Shown here: positions 16,219-24,728 of the stretch, one piece after another
Position numbering within the stretch: position 1 is the first letter of the stretch
How the letters are laid out: the number at the start of each line of letters is the position of its first letter
Origin: Bacteroidia bacterium
GTDB lineage: Bacteria; Bacteroidota; Bacteroidia; Bacteroidales; Azobacteroidaceae
Length of the DNA stretch: 24,728 nucleotides
Reading direction: 5' to 3'
Assembly (NCBI GenBank): GCA_025996815.1
Contig: BNTT01000037.1
Coordinates: 1-24,728 of the forward strand
Position numbers and translations under genes: made by a program
Notes under the pieces: model-generated
The model's input: the letters and a program-made list of their open reading frames with translations, nothing else
What the model was told of the DNA's origin: nothing
Databases searched by the model: none

Positions 16219-17223
16219 ATGATTAATTTACAAGAAAAACCACAGAGTGAAATCATTATCTACCAAACAGAAAATGGTGCCACACAAGTGAAAACGCGAT
16301 TTGAGAATGAAACTGTGTGGCTGACGCAGGCGCAGTTAGTTGAACTGTATCAATCAAGCAAAGCAAATGTGAGTGAGCATATCAAGCACATCTTTGAAGA
16401 CGGTGAATTGGATGCTAATTCAGTTGTTCGGAATTTCCGAACAACTGCTTCCGATGGGAAAAATTACGATACAACGTTCTACAACCTCGATTTGATTATT
16501 TCTCTCGGCTATCGCGTGAAGTCCCACATCGCCACCAAATTTCGCATTTGGGCAACCGAACGACTTAAAGAGTACCTCATTAAGGGTTTTACCATGGATG
16601 ATGAGCGGCTCAAACAGACTGGTGGAGGCGGCTATTGGTATGAGTTGCTGAATAGAATTCGCGACATTCGCTCGTCCGAAAAAGTGATGTATCGGCAAGT
16701 GCTGGATTTGTATGCCACAAGCATTGATTACGACCCGAAAGCCGCTGAAACAATCAAATTTTTCAAGATTGTACAAAATAAATTGCACTACGCGGCGCAT
16801 GGTCACACTGCCGCCGAAGTGATTTATGAACGCGCAGATTCAGACAAGCCGTTTATGGGATTGACCGTTTTTCATGGCGAACAGCCCACTCAACAAGACA
16901 CTATGATTGCCAAAAACTATTTGAGCGAAGACGAATTGAAAATCCTGAACAATTTGGTTTCCGGATACTTCGATTTTGCCGAAATTCAGGCAATGAAACG
17001 CCGCCCGATGTATATGGCGGATTATATCAAACAATTGGATGCTATTTTATCGTCATCGGGTGAACCGATTTTGCAAAATGCGGGAAAAATAAGCCACGAA
17101 CAGGCGATGGATAAAGCCCTTGCGGAATACAAAAAATATCAAGTGAAAACGCTCTCACCGGTGGAGCAAGCCTATTTGGACACAATCAAGGAGGTGCAGA
17201 AGAAGATTGAGCAGAAAAAATGA
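16219..17223 (+). CDS. RhuM family protein
   Basis: The protein has 334 residues from the ATG at 16219. A TTG start at 16192 would lie inside the promoter and is rejected. The N-terminal half (FENETVWLTQAQLVELYQSS, VSEHIKHIFEDGEL, YNLDLIISLGYRVKS, FRIWATERLKEYL) is the characteristic RhuM signature. RhuM proteins occur in pathogenicity and mobile islands and in symbionts; their biochemical role is not established, though the N-terminal part looks DNA-binding. The C-terminal region ends in a charged coiled-coil-like helix (VQKKIEQKK). It stands alone with its own promoter and is AT-rich, fitting horizontal acquisition. Confidence 0.88.
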   Translation: MINLQEKPQSEIIIYQTENGATQVKTRFENETVWLTQAQLVELYQSSKANVSEHIKHIFEDGELDANSVVRNFRTTASDGKNYDTTFYNLDLIISLGYRVKSHIATKFRIWATERLKEYLIKGFTMDDERLKQTGGGGYWYELLNRIRDIRSSEKVMYRQVLDLYATSIDYDPKAAETIKFFKIVQNKLHYAAHGHTAAEVIYERADSDKPFMGLTVFHGEQPTQQDTMIAKNYLSEDELKILNNLVSGYFDFAEIQAMKRRPMYMADYIKQLDAILSSSGEPILQNAGKISHEQAMDKALAEYKKYQVKTLSPVEQAYLDTIKEVQKKIEQKK

Positions 17224-17329
17224 ATGTTTTATATAATTGCGGACAATCATAATAGTTTTAGCACTTCGCCCTTTTTTCTGAAATTTGAGATTTTTTTGCT
17301 CAAATGCTTGTTTATTCCAAAAATTGTTG

Positions 17330-17337
17330 TACCTTTG
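17330..17337 (+). promoter_or_regulatory. Promoter (-7) of the two-TM gene
   Basis: TACCTTTG precedes the ATG at 17387 by 49 bases. A five-codon ORF (ATG at 17362) sits in the leader and stops ten bases before the gene; no function is assigned. Confidence 0.6.
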
Positions 17338-17386
17338 TGGCGTAAATTAAAAAAAATAGATTATGGGACTTGATGCTTAAAATAGA

Positions 17387-17924
17387 ATGAACCGACTGAT
17401 TAAACCGGTCATAGACTGGGTCGCTTATATTGCCACAATTGTAGGCTTTATATGTATTTTTTTGAGTAACACTGTAGCTACTCTTGTGGCTTTGGGTGTT
17501 TTTTGTTTGCTGTTGCTTGGCATTGCGATTTGTGTTGTAACGTTTGTTTGGAAGCATTTGCAAAAAACTTCTGTACATGGCTACATCGGTCATTCTACTT
17601 TTGCAAAATATGAAACGGAGCCTGATGGTAGGCATATTCGCATTGAATCTTTTCGGCAAATTCAAAGCAAACAATTAGTAATGACCGGTTTAAATTACTC
17701 TTTCAAATGGACGGGTAGTAAAAAACCACGCATCACATCCCACTTGCAAAATACAGATGGGCGAATATATGAAGGTGAGAAAGGAACATACGACCATGTT
17801 AACAGGAGATGTCGCTTATGAAACGATAGAAACTGTAACATTTGATAATCCCTGCAAAAGCTATGAATATCACTTATTAGAGCCGGAAGTTGGCTATTTT
17901 TATCGGATAGAATGGCAGAAATAA
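17387..17924 (+). pseudogene. Two-TM, beta-rich C-terminal protein, probably frameshifted
   Basis: The main reading frame (17387-17821, 144 residues) has two adjacent hydrophobic spans (about 9-29 and 32-52) and a soluble part rich in alternating beta-strand patterns, ending in a low-quality tail HVNRRCRL. In the +1 frame, translation continues without a stop from at least 17796 to 17924 as MLTGDVAYETIETVTFDNP...EPEVGYFYRIEWQK, which reads like genuine beta-rich protein. A one-base shift near 17790-17800 would join the two into about 178 residues. The layout resembles the S-2TM-beta/Cap15 type of CBASS effectors, but no cyclase gene is nearby and this resemblance is only architectural. Confidence 0.55.
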
Positions 17925-17940
17925 TTATAATTTTTACTGT

Positions 17941-18381
17941 ATGAAAACAGACAAAGACTTTGATTTAGACAGGTTTATTGCCTCTCAAATGAGGCAAATT
18001 GAGTATGCGAAAGAGGAACTTGCCGCCGGAGAGAAGGAATCTCACTGGATGTGGTTTATTTTTCCGCAAATAGACGGGTTGGGGCATTCGGCAACCGCCC
18101 AGTATTATGCCATCAAATCGTTGGACGAGGCAAAAGCCTATTTGCAGCATCCGATTCTGGGTGTCCGCTTGTTGGAATGTTGCCAGCTGCTTCTCGGATT
18201 GCAGGACAAAACTGCAGAGCAGATATTCGGATTTCCGGATGTGCTGAAATTGAAATCATCTATGACACTTTTTCTGGAGGTTTCGGACAATCCGATATTC
18301 CAACAAGTATTAGACAAATATTACAACGGCGAAAAAGACGATGCCACGTTGAAAATTCTTGCCAATGAAGTATCCTTTTAG
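17941..18381 (+). CDS. DUF1810 family protein
   Basis: The protein has 146 residues. FDLDRFIASQ, SHWMWFIFPQIDGLGHS, AKAYLQHPILGVRL and DVLKLKSSMTLF are the recognisable conserved blocks of DUF1810, and length and order fit a complete member. The biochemical function is not established. The gene starts 17 bases after the frameshifted two-TM gene, likely on the same transcript, and converges with the minus-strand membrane gene, leaving only five bases between their stop codons. Confidence 0.85.
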   Translation: MKTDKDFDLDRFIASQMRQIEYAKEELAAGEKESHWMWFIFPQIDGLGHSATAQYYAIKSLDEAKAYLQHPILGVRLLECCQLLLGLQDKTAEQIFGFPDVLKLKSSMTLFLEVSDNPIFQQVLDKYYNGEKDDATLKILANEVSF

Positions 18382-18386
18382 TGGTG

Positions 18387-20561
18387 TTATTCGAGGTTTT
18401 TCAGCCTCTCTCTAACCCACTGCGCAGCTTCCTCATTCCCCATTTGGTAGGCAACGTTCAGCATCACTTCCAAGGCTTGCGTGTTATTTTCCTCTATCAT
18501 AATTATTTTGTTCAGGAGGTGCCATGCCGCGTCTAAATCATTCTGCTGTGCATAGGCTATGGCAATAAGCAATGTCCCGTGGACAGAACGAGGATTGATT
18601 TCCGTGATTGTATTGCCCACGGCGATAACATTTGCAAAGTCCCTTTTGTGGAAATAAAGTGCGCCCAACCAATAGAGTGCGTCGAGGTTGTTTTTATGGA
18701 AGCCTAACCAATAGTTTGTCAAATCCATGGCTAAATCCATATCCTCAGGCTCTCCGGTCGCTAAGTAGGTTCGAATCAAATCGTCCAGAGCCTGTTCGTC
18801 GTAAGCATCGTATTCCAATGCTTTTTGGAGTAGTGCCTTTGCTTCGTCTAAATTTTCCTGCTGAAACGCGATATGCCCGTAGTAGGTGGAGTGGTCTTCG
18901 CGCTTCAGCACAAGCCCTATCGGCACGCCATCGACCTTGATTTGAAAGGCTGCATTTTTGGGAGGGAATGCTGCTTTGCTCCGTAGCAAAGAAGGCTCTA
19001 TTCCGGTAACGGGAAATATCGCATAGTCCCAATCGCTGAAACCGCGCTCATTCCAACGCACAAAATCAACTGAAAATCGGGCGGTATCGTTTCGGAAAAA
19101 GTAGCCTGTCGAATGCCACGCCGCCACCCGCGTTTTGCGCGTTGGGTCAGGTGCACCGTTTTTTGCCACATCCGCCAATACCCATTCTGCTGCCTCACGC
19201 ATAGAGTGGTCGTAGTAATCCATTTCGTAGTTGCCGAAAGCCCCTTTTGCGCCACCTACAAATCGGTTGAAATAGGTGTATTCGTAGGGGTGATTTTTAA
19301 TGATAAAACTGAGCGGGTGCAGCAACAAAATAACCGGCAAGACGGTGAGAGCAATTTTCACCTTTTTGTTTTTTGCCAAATTTACCAAAGTATTAAAACC
19401 CAACGCCGCGGCTACCACCAGCGTGGGGTAAACAAACGTCGAGTGCCGCCAGCCGCCATAAACGTTGGCTTTGGTGTAAGCAATCCAAAAAAGAGGAAAG
19501 GCAAAACAAAACAGCAGCACGAATGTCCAGAAGTAGCCTTTCGGTTGCCGATGCGCCGCGAACAACTGTACCCCTCCCCCCAATAGTACTGCGATAGGGG
19601 AGGTGATGCCAATATATTTGAGATTGTAATACCAGGGCAAATTTTCCGAATACAACGATTTTCCCTCGAAAATTTGGAACAACGACACTTTAAAGTGAGC
19701 AGCGGTTTGAAAAGAGTAAATAATATTGTGCAGTGGGTCGCGCAAAGCAAATGGCCAGAGAACAAACATCACCACCAGCATCACGCCCAACACAACTGCC
19801 GCCTGCGCACAGATTTTTTTCAGAATCGCTCTGTTTTTCTTGGAAAAATACTGCTTGGGGTTATTCGTTATCAAGTAGTAAACCAGCACGAACAGCCCAA
19901 AATAGGCAAAAAACAGAAATCCGCCGGGGCGTATGCCAATCGCCGCCCCCATCATCACGCCCATTTTCAGGCTCGTTTTGAGCGTTGGATTAGGAAATTC
20001 TTTTATAAACCATGCAATGTAATAAATGGCACCTATTGCAAATGCAGCATAAGGAATATCTTTCGGATTATTAAATGATTGCCCAACGATGTGTGGGGAG
20101 AAAAAAATCAGCAGCAGAGCCAGACTTCCCGCTCGCCATCCGCCGAGCAACTTGGCGAGCAGCCCCACAAACAGCATCAAGAAAGCACCCACAAGCGCAT
20201 TGCAAACATGGCGCGCTGTCATATAGTCGTCGATGTCGAATATTTTGACAACAAATGCAGTAAACGTATCAAAAGCGTAGCCGGAATATGCTAATCCCTC
20301 TTCATTAAGATAGTCGGTATTTTCCCCCAATGAAGTGTAGTAGTCGTAGAGCCGCAACCCTTGTGGGTATTGAGACGCATCTTCATCACCTGAATTGCCG
20401 GCATCAAGGCTCATCAGCGGCGTTGCCACGAATATAACTGCGGCGAAGGCTATAAATACCCATTTCCACCATGATTGCTCGCTTGCCTGCGAGCTTGCTT
20501 CTATCTGCACAGTGCTCTCCGGCTCCCTGTGCATTACTGCTTTTTGTGTTTTTGTTTTCAT
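18387..20561 (-). CDS. GT39-like membrane glycosyltransferase with C-terminal TPR region
   Basis: The protein has 724 residues from the ATG at 20561. An upstream ATG at 20609 lies upstream of the promoter and is rejected. A first span at about 32-50 is followed by an acidic loop DAGNSGDED (53-61), where dolichyl-mannosyltransferase-like (GT39/PMT) enzymes carry their catalytic Asp. Further features are FNNPKDIPYAAF and about ten more spans to residue 440. A periplasmic-type domain then leads to TPR-like helices from about 580 to the end (YYGHIAFQQENLDEAKALLQ, ALYWLGALYFHKRDFANVI, GTLLIAIAYAQQNDLDAAW). It may transfer sugars from a lipid carrier; the substrate is unknown. Its leader is only about 15-20 bases. 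Confidence 0.82.
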   Translation of the reverse strand: MKTKTQKAVMHREPESTVQIEASSQASEQSWWKWVFIAFAAVIFVATPLMSLDAGNSGDEDASQYPQGLRLYDYYTSLGENTDYLNEEGLAYSGYAFDTFTAFVVKIFDIDDYMTARHVCNALVGAFLMLFVGLLAKLLGGWRAGSLALLLIFFSPHIVGQSFNNPKDIPYAAFAIGAIYYIAWFIKEFPNPTLKTSLKMGVMMGAAIGIRPGGFLFFAYFGLFVLVYYLITNNPKQYFSKKNRAILKKICAQAAVVLGVMLVVMFVLWPFALRDPLHNIIYSFQTAAHFKVSLFQIFEGKSLYSENLPWYYNLKYIGITSPIAVLLGGGVQLFAAHRQPKGYFWTFVLLFCFAFPLFWIAYTKANVYGGWRHSTFVYPTLVVAAALGFNTLVNLAKNKKVKIALTVLPVILLLHPLSFIIKNHPYEYTYFNRFVGGAKGAFGNYEMDYYDHSMREAAEWVLADVAKNGAPDPTRKTRVAAWHSTGYFFRNDTARFSVDFVRWNERGFSDWDYAIFPVTGIEPSLLRSKAAFPPKNAAFQIKVDGVPIGLVLKREDHSTYYGHIAFQQENLDEAKALLQKALEYDAYDEQALDDLIRTYLATGEPEDMDLAMDLTNYWLGFHKNNLDALYWLGALYFHKRDFANVIAVGNTITEINPRSVHGTLLIAIAYAQQNDLDAAWHLLNKIIMIEENNTQALEVMLNVAYQMGNEEAAQWVRERLKNLE

Positions 20562-20579
20562 TTTTTTATAAAATTGCTG

Positions 20580-20587
20580 CAAAGGTA
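20580..20587 (-). promoter_or_regulatory. Promoter (-7) of the GT39-like gene
   Basis: TACCTTTG on the minus strand lies 18 bases before the ATG at 20561. The partial repeat copy C begins about 28 bp upstream of it. Confidence 0.65.
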
Positions 20588-20614
20588 GCACTTTTTTTTT
20601 ATTTGGCAAATAAA

Positions 20615-20680
20615 AATGATATCCGCAACCATACCACTAAATAGCATCATACAAGTAATTTGTGGCTTTGTCCCGCAGAA
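20615..20680. repeat. Partial copy (C) of the 226-bp dispersed repeat
   Basis: The left ~65 bases of the repeat are present (AATGATATCCGCAACCATAC, then CTTTGTCCCGCAG) with several substitutions and one insertion; the inverted-repeat body is missing. It lies between the GT39-like and putA genes, just upstream of the former's promoter. Confidence 0.75.
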
Positions 20681-20704
20681 ACAAGAGCGCATGAGCACCG
20701 CATT

Positions 20705-23700
20705 CTATTTATCTTCCCCAAAAATACTGCCATAGCGGTGATATTCATTCGCGATGCTTTGCTCTTTCAAATAGTGCAACAACTCTAAACGCCCTTCTAT
20801 CAGCGGTTTAGTGTTGGCTATGTGCTTGCCCAATTTTGCGGCTTGGCGGTAGAATGTGTCCGACAAATCGGGTGTTACTGTGCGGATGCGTTCGTAGAGG
20901 CTCATCTCGTTCACAAAATCGGCTTCGTTTTGCAGTTTGATGGTGCTTCCGGTGGTTGCCGCCGTCTTTTCGATTGCCGCTCTGTTGGGGTTGTTTGCCG
21001 ACAGGCTCACTGTGAGTGGCGTTTTAGCCGTTTGCGCTGCCAGCAAAACCAATTGGATGTCTTCCGGCGAATCGTCGGTTTGCGCCCGCAGTGCCATATT
21101 GCGCAGCGGCAGGTAGCGGAAGATGTTTTCTTCGCCGTAGATATTGCTGATGTCCTCTTCTTTGGAGAAGATATTTTTCCATGCCTCCGCATAACTCTTT
21201 GTGGCTGCCTGTAGGCGGTCTTTTACGCCCTCTTTTTCGGTAAATTCGATGAAGCAGGCGACGTAATTTGGACCTCCGGCTTTGATGCCTCCGCCAAAAG
21301 CCGAGCGTTTCATCCCTCCGAAGGGCTGACGGCGCACGATGGCACCCGTGATGCCGCGGTTGATATACAGGTTGCCGGCTTCGATGGTGTTTTTCCACAG
21401 CGTCTGTTCGGCTTCGTTGAGGCTCTGCAAACCGGCTGTGAGACCGTATTCGGACGAGTTGGCATACTCAATTCCCTGCGCCAAATCGTTGATGCACACC
21501 ACCGAGAGGAGTGGCGCAAACAGCTCATTTTTAAAGGTATAACTGCCCGGCTTCACGTTCCATTTCACTGTTGGCTTGAGGATGTATCGCTCGTTATCGA
21601 CAAATTCGGGTGCCACCAGCCATTCTTCGCCCGCTTCCAGATGCTCGATGGCGTGGTGCAACTTCTCATTTTTGTTGTCAATCATCGGACCCACCACGTT
21701 CATTGTGTCCCACGGACTGCCTGTGCGCATACTTTGCACGGCATCTTTGAGTTTCGCCTTAAACGTTTCGTCGTTGAACGCTTTTTTATCCAGCAGCAGC
21801 AGCGAGCAGGCGGAACATTTCTGTCCGGCATTGCTAAACGCCGACGACACGATATTTAATATCGCGTGGTCTTGGTCGGCATTGGCGGTTACGATAATGG
21901 CATTTTTGCCGCCCGTTTCTGCCGAGAGCGGCGTGCGCGGACTTGTTTGCAAGAGGCGGAAAGCCGTGTCGGTGCCCCCTGTGAGGATGACGTGCTTGAT
22001 GGAGGGGTGCGCCGTGAGTTCGCCGAGCGAGGTGCGGTCGGCGGGGCAAACCAATTGCAGCGCGTCTTTTGGGATGCCCGCCTCCCAAAAGCATTGCACA
22101 AACTCCCACGCGATGGGCAATGCCACCGTTGCGGGCTTCAAAATGACCGTGTTGCCGCCCGCCAAGGCAGCCACCACGCCGCCAACAGGAATCGCCAGCG
22201 GGAAATTCCAAGGCGGAATCACCAGCACAATGCCCTTTGGAGTGTGCGTAACAGTATCCAATCGGTCAATTTCCTGCATCGAAAGGGGATAGAACCGCGC
22301 AAAGTCGATGGCTTCGGACACCTCCACATCGCCTTCGGGGAACGTCTTGCCGGTGGTTGCCGCCATACAGCCAATCAAATCGCCGCGCTTCGCGCTGAGG
22401 TTTTCTGCCACCTGATGCAGACGTTTTTTGCGCTCTGCCACGGTTGTTTTTCGCCATCCGGAGGCATCTTTTTCTGCCGCTGCAAGAGCCGCCTTCACCT
22501 CTTCGGGCGTGGCTTTGTGCGCTTCGCGGTCGATTTTGACTGCCTCCCATTTCTTCAACACGTCCAATGCCCATTGGCGATTGGGGGCTAAGTCTAAATC
22601 CGTATCCGGCTCATTTGCAAAGACATCTGTATTCTGTGGCGGCACAGGTGCTTTCGTCCGGTCTTGTGTGCGGTAGGGGGTTGTGTTCACGGTGTCTTTC
22701 TGTTCGTAGGCTTCGAGAAACTGCTTTGCCAAGAAATTCCATTGGGGGCTGTCCAATTTCAGATTGAAAGTGTAACTCAGGAAATTTTCTTTGCCGGTGT
22801 TTTCGTCTAAGCGGCGCACGAGGTAGGAAATCGCGTTGAGGAAGTGGTTAGCCTTCACCACGGGCGTGTAGAGGATGATTTGCTTTTCCAACTTGCGCAT
22901 CACGCGCGGCAGATTGTTTGCCATCCCTTCGAGCATCTCAAACGTCACATCGGCGGTTACGCCGTTTTTCTCCGCCAAAAGATGGGCGTAGGCAATCGTG
23001 AAATAGTTGTGCGAAGCCACGCCCACGCGCACCGCCTTGGTGTTTTCCGGCAGCAACGCCTTGTCCAAAATGTGCATATAATTGGCATCCACCTCCACTT
23101 TGCTGCGCTGTACGGGGTTTTCCCAACCGCGCATCGACGACACGATGCTCTCCATTTGCAGGTTTGCGCCCTTCACCAGGCGCATCTTAATCGGTGCGCC
23201 CCCCTCGCTCACGCGCTTGCGGGCAAACGTCAGCAGGCGGTCTTGAAAATGGGAAGCATCCGGCAAATAAGCCTGCACGACTATTCCCGCCGTGTAATTC
23301 TTAAATTCGGGACGGCTCAGCACGTCGATAAACACTTCGAGCGTGAGTTCGGCATCCTTATATTCCTCCATATCCAGATTGACAAACTTGGGCGCACTCT
23401 TGCCCGAAGCATCCGTGAAAGGGTTGGCAATCGCCTCACGATAGATATTCGCCACGAGGTCGCACAGTTCTTTCCTGTTTTGCGCATAACTCAAAGCGTG
23501 AATTTGCGCATAAATGCCTGACAGTTTGATAGATATGTAATTGATGTCCGGCTCTTTCAGGGCTTCCAGATAGTGCAGATAGCGGTGTTCGGCTTCCTTG
23601 TCGCCCAACACCACCTCGCCGAGCAGATTCACATTCTGCCCAATTTGGCTTTGCCACCTTCCCGCAAGGTGCTTGGTGAGTTTCGGACGCTCTTCGGAAA

Positions 23701-24061
23701 TGATAATCTTGTTCGTTTCCTTGCGCAACTTGCTCTTAAAAATCGGCATCGCGATGGGCGGAAACAAAAATCCCCCCATCATATACAGCCGGATGAGTAG
23801 CCGGTCGAACGGCGAAAAGAAGTCGGGGATGCCATACTCCTTGATAAGTTGCCGAACGCGCCGGTTAAGTTGTCCGTTGTCCCGAATTTGGGACGACTCG
23901 TCCAGCATCCGCGAAAGAAATGTCTTATACTCAGGAGTTTGCACCAAGGAAGCAAACTTTTTCTGCTCCTTCAACTCCTCCGGCGTGAGTTCCCCGTCCG
24001 CCTTAGCAAGGAACTGCTTCGCCCAATCAATCACTTCAGTAGTAGATACGACTGTTTTCAT
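20705..24061 (-). CDS. putA: Bifunctional proline dehydrogenase / L-glutamate gamma-semialdehyde dehydrogenase
   Basis: The protein has 1118 residues from the ATG at 24061. An upstream ATG at 24160 would put the promoter inside the gene and is rejected. The N-terminal half is an FAD-dependent proline dehydrogenase barrel (NYISIKLSGIYAQ, RLVKGANLQMES near 297, GVASHNYFTIAYA, FEMLEGM). From about 530 it is an NAD-dependent aldehyde dehydrogenase: PPWNFPLAIP near 609, VILKPA, catalytic Glu in SAETGGKNA near 713 and catalytic Cys in AGQKCSAC near 748. It oxidises proline to glutamate with channelled P5C, donating electrons to quinone and NAD. No N-terminal ribbon-helix-helix is visible, so it is not a self-repressing PutA. 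It is monocistronic. Confidence 0.93.
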   Translation of the reverse strand: MKTVVSTTEVIDWAKQFLAKADGELTPEELKEQKKFASLVQTPEYKTFLSRMLDESSQIRDNGQLNRRVRQLIKEYGIPDFFSPFDRLLIRLYMMGGFLFPPIAMPIFKSKLRKETNKIIISEERPKLTKHLAGRWQSQIGQNVNLLGEVVLGDKEAEHRYLHYLEALKEPDINYISIKLSGIYAQIHALSYAQNRKELCDLVANIYREAIANPFTDASGKSAPKFVNLDMEEYKDAELTLEVFIDVLSRPEFKNYTAGIVVQAYLPDASHFQDRLLTFARKRVSEGGAPIKMRLVKGANLQMESIVSSMRGWENPVQRSKVEVDANYMHILDKALLPENTKAVRVGVASHNYFTIAYAHLLAEKNGVTADVTFEMLEGMANNLPRVMRKLEKQIILYTPVVKANHFLNAISYLVRRLDENTGKENFLSYTFNLKLDSPQWNFLAKQFLEAYEQKDTVNTTPYRTQDRTKAPVPPQNTDVFANEPDTDLDLAPNRQWALDVLKKWEAVKIDREAHKATPEEVKAALAAAEKDASGWRKTTVAERKKRLHQVAENLSAKRGDLIGCMAATTGKTFPEGDVEVSEAIDFARFYPLSMQEIDRLDTVTHTPKGIVLVIPPWNFPLAIPVGGVVAALAGGNTVILKPATVALPIAWEFVQCFWEAGIPKDALQLVCPADRTSLGELTAHPSIKHVILTGGTDTAFRLLQTSPRTPLSAETGGKNAIIVTANADQDHAILNIVSSAFSNAGQKCSACSLLLLDKKAFNDETFKAKLKDAVQSMRTGSPWDTMNVVGPMIDNKNEKLHHAIEHLEAGEEWLVAPEFVDNERYILKPTVKWNVKPGSYTFKNELFAPLLSVVCINDLAQGIEYANSSEYGLTAGLQSLNEAEQTLWKNTIEAGNLYINRGITGAIVRRQPFGGMKRSAFGGGIKAGGPNYVACFIEFTEKEGVKDRLQAATKSYAEAWKNIFSKEEDISNIYGEENIFRYLPLRNMALRAQTDDSPEDIQLVLLAAQTAKTPLTVSLSANNPNRAAIEKTAATTGSTIKLQNEADFVNEMSLYERIRTVTPDLSDTFYRQAAKLGKHIANTKPLIEGRLELLHYLKEQSIANEYHRYGSIFGEDK

Positions 24062-24094
24062 GTATGTATTCAATGATAAGTAAATAAAGTGGTG

Positions 24095-24102
24095 CAAAGG
24101 TA
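24095..24102 (-). promoter_or_regulatory. Promoter (-7) of putA
   Basis: TACCTTTG on the minus strand lies 33 bases before the ATG at 24061. Repeat copy B begins about 44 bp upstream of it. Confidence 0.65.
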
Positions 24103-24145
24103 ATTGTTTTATTTTTAGTGTGCAAATTTTTTGAAGTTTTTTTTT

Positions 24146-24371
24146 AATGATTATCCGCAATCATACCACTAAATAGCATCATAAAGTAATTTGTGGCTTT
24201 GTCCTGCAAGGACAGCACTTTATTAACCGTGGGCTTTAGCCTACGGACAAAACCAACCCATACTTTCTCAAGTCCCGCATGGGACGACACTTTATTGGCT
24301 ATATCAATGTGTCGTCCCCTGCGGGACTATGAGGTTGTTGTCATTCCCGTACCGTAAGCTAAAGCATACGG
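24146..24371. repeat. 226-bp dispersed repeat, copy B
   Basis: It aligns end to end with 3891-4116 and has the same nested arms. The inner stem AGTCCCGCATGGGACGACAC/GTGTCGTCCCCTGCGGGACT is unchanged. Here the outer right arm ends at CATACGG and lacks the TTAATAAAGTGCTGTCC extension that copy A has, so the outer stem is shorter. Confidence 0.85.
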
Positions 24372-24382
24372 AACTTGGGGTT

Positions 24383-24432
24383 ATTTTTCAGATGAAATCA
24401 AAAATATCAAATTTTGCGATTTTTCAGATGAA
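24383..24432. repeat. Two 14-bp direct repeats in the right intergenic region
   Basis: ATTTTTCAGATGAA occurs at 24383-24396 and 24419-24432. Otherwise the 24372-24488 gap is AT-rich with no gene; a GGCG/CGCC hairpin (24484-24498) overlaps the transposase stop. Confidence 0.5.
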
Positions 24433-24488
24433 CAAACTTTTCGTATTATAAACGAGGAACATCGAAAAAAAATAATTGGTATAGGCGC

Positions 24489-24707
24489 TTAGGTCGCCCT
24501 TGTTAATGTATTATATTTCAATCTTATAGGCTCATGAAAGACCATTCTTTTAATGGTCAAATCAAAGATTGACCCCATAAAAGCCCTTCTATTGAACCGA
24601 AAATGGTATTCATCAAGATAACCCTGCAATCTTTCTTTGGAACAATGATGATGAATTCCTCTTAGCCAGCCTTGTATGTTCATAATGTGAATATGAAGTT
24701 CTTTCAT
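24489..24707 (-). mobile_element. C-terminal fragment of an IS1595-type transposase
   Basis: The 72 residues include HIHIMNIQGWLRGIHHHCSK followed by LQGYLDEYHFRFNRRAF, the conserved C-terminal end of IS1595/ISXO2-like transposases, which are normally around 250-320 residues. On the minus strand an in-frame TAA (24719-24717) lies just before the ATG at 24707. The remaining N-terminal part is therefore either out of frame beyond the window or cut off by a nonsense change. Most likely this is a decayed insertion sequence; the rest lies outside the window. Confidence 0.7.
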
Positions 24708-24728
24708 GTTCGCTCCTTATATTGGACG

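Noticed and set aside
24062..24160. N-terminal extension of PutA by 33 residues
   Set aside because: It would run through TACCTTTG at 24095-24102 and the upstream AT-rich region, and the extra residues are not PutA-like.

Overview
The window looks like a chromosomal segment of an uncultured or poorly characterised member of the Bacteroidetes, probably Bacteroidales. Nearly every transcription unit is preceded by the Bacteroidetes-type promoter TAnnTTTG (almost always TACCTTTG here). The gene content fits too: a BACON-domain lipoprotein, a C-A-B ordered succinate dehydrogenase/fumarate reductase, a DUF5687-type ABC permease and RhuM. Family assignments come from motif reading alone; no database search was run.

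Layout. (1) 44-3808 is a giant lipoprotein with eleven BACON-like repeats and a C-terminal formylglycine-generating-enzyme-like domain. (2) 3809-4274 is gene-free and holds a 226-bp dispersed element with nested inverted repeats; a second full copy lies at 24146-24371 and a partial copy at about 20615-20680. (3) 4200-7085 is an accessory island. It contains two copies of an apparent structured small RNA (about 4275-4432 and 6874-7022) as direct repeats, a PD-(D/E)XK nuclease-like gene convergent with the first RNA, and an AbiEi/AbiEii-type toxin-antitoxin pair. The AbiE pair is driven by a third copy of the small-RNA promoter. The second RNA copy is followed by a decayed 3' end of the same nuclease gene, so an RNA+nuclease module was duplicated. 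(4) 7262-10711 is the frdCAB respiratory complex. (5) 10727-14043 holds an ABC permease, an ATPase and an M19 dipeptidase in tight succession. (6) 14044-14315 is gene-free with a 102-nt hairpin and a second perfect hairpin touching the next start codon. (7) 14316-16091 and 18387-20561 (minus) encode two multi-span membrane proteins with C-terminal TPR-like regions. Between them are a RhuM gene, a frameshifted two-TM gene and a DUF1810 gene. (8) 20705-24061 (minus) is a fused proline dehydrogenase/P5C dehydrogenase. (9) The right edge holds repeat copy B and an IS1595-type transposase fragment.

How the parts relate. The frd complex (electron transport) and PutA (proline to glutamate, electrons to quinone) are core metabolism. 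The 4.2-7.1 kb island is the most unusual part. Three near-identical promoter/palindrome cassettes join a small RNA, its convergent orphan toxin-like nuclease and a classical AbiE pair, in an arrangement suggesting duplication, decay and possible recombinational loss. Whether the RNA controls the nuclease is inference.
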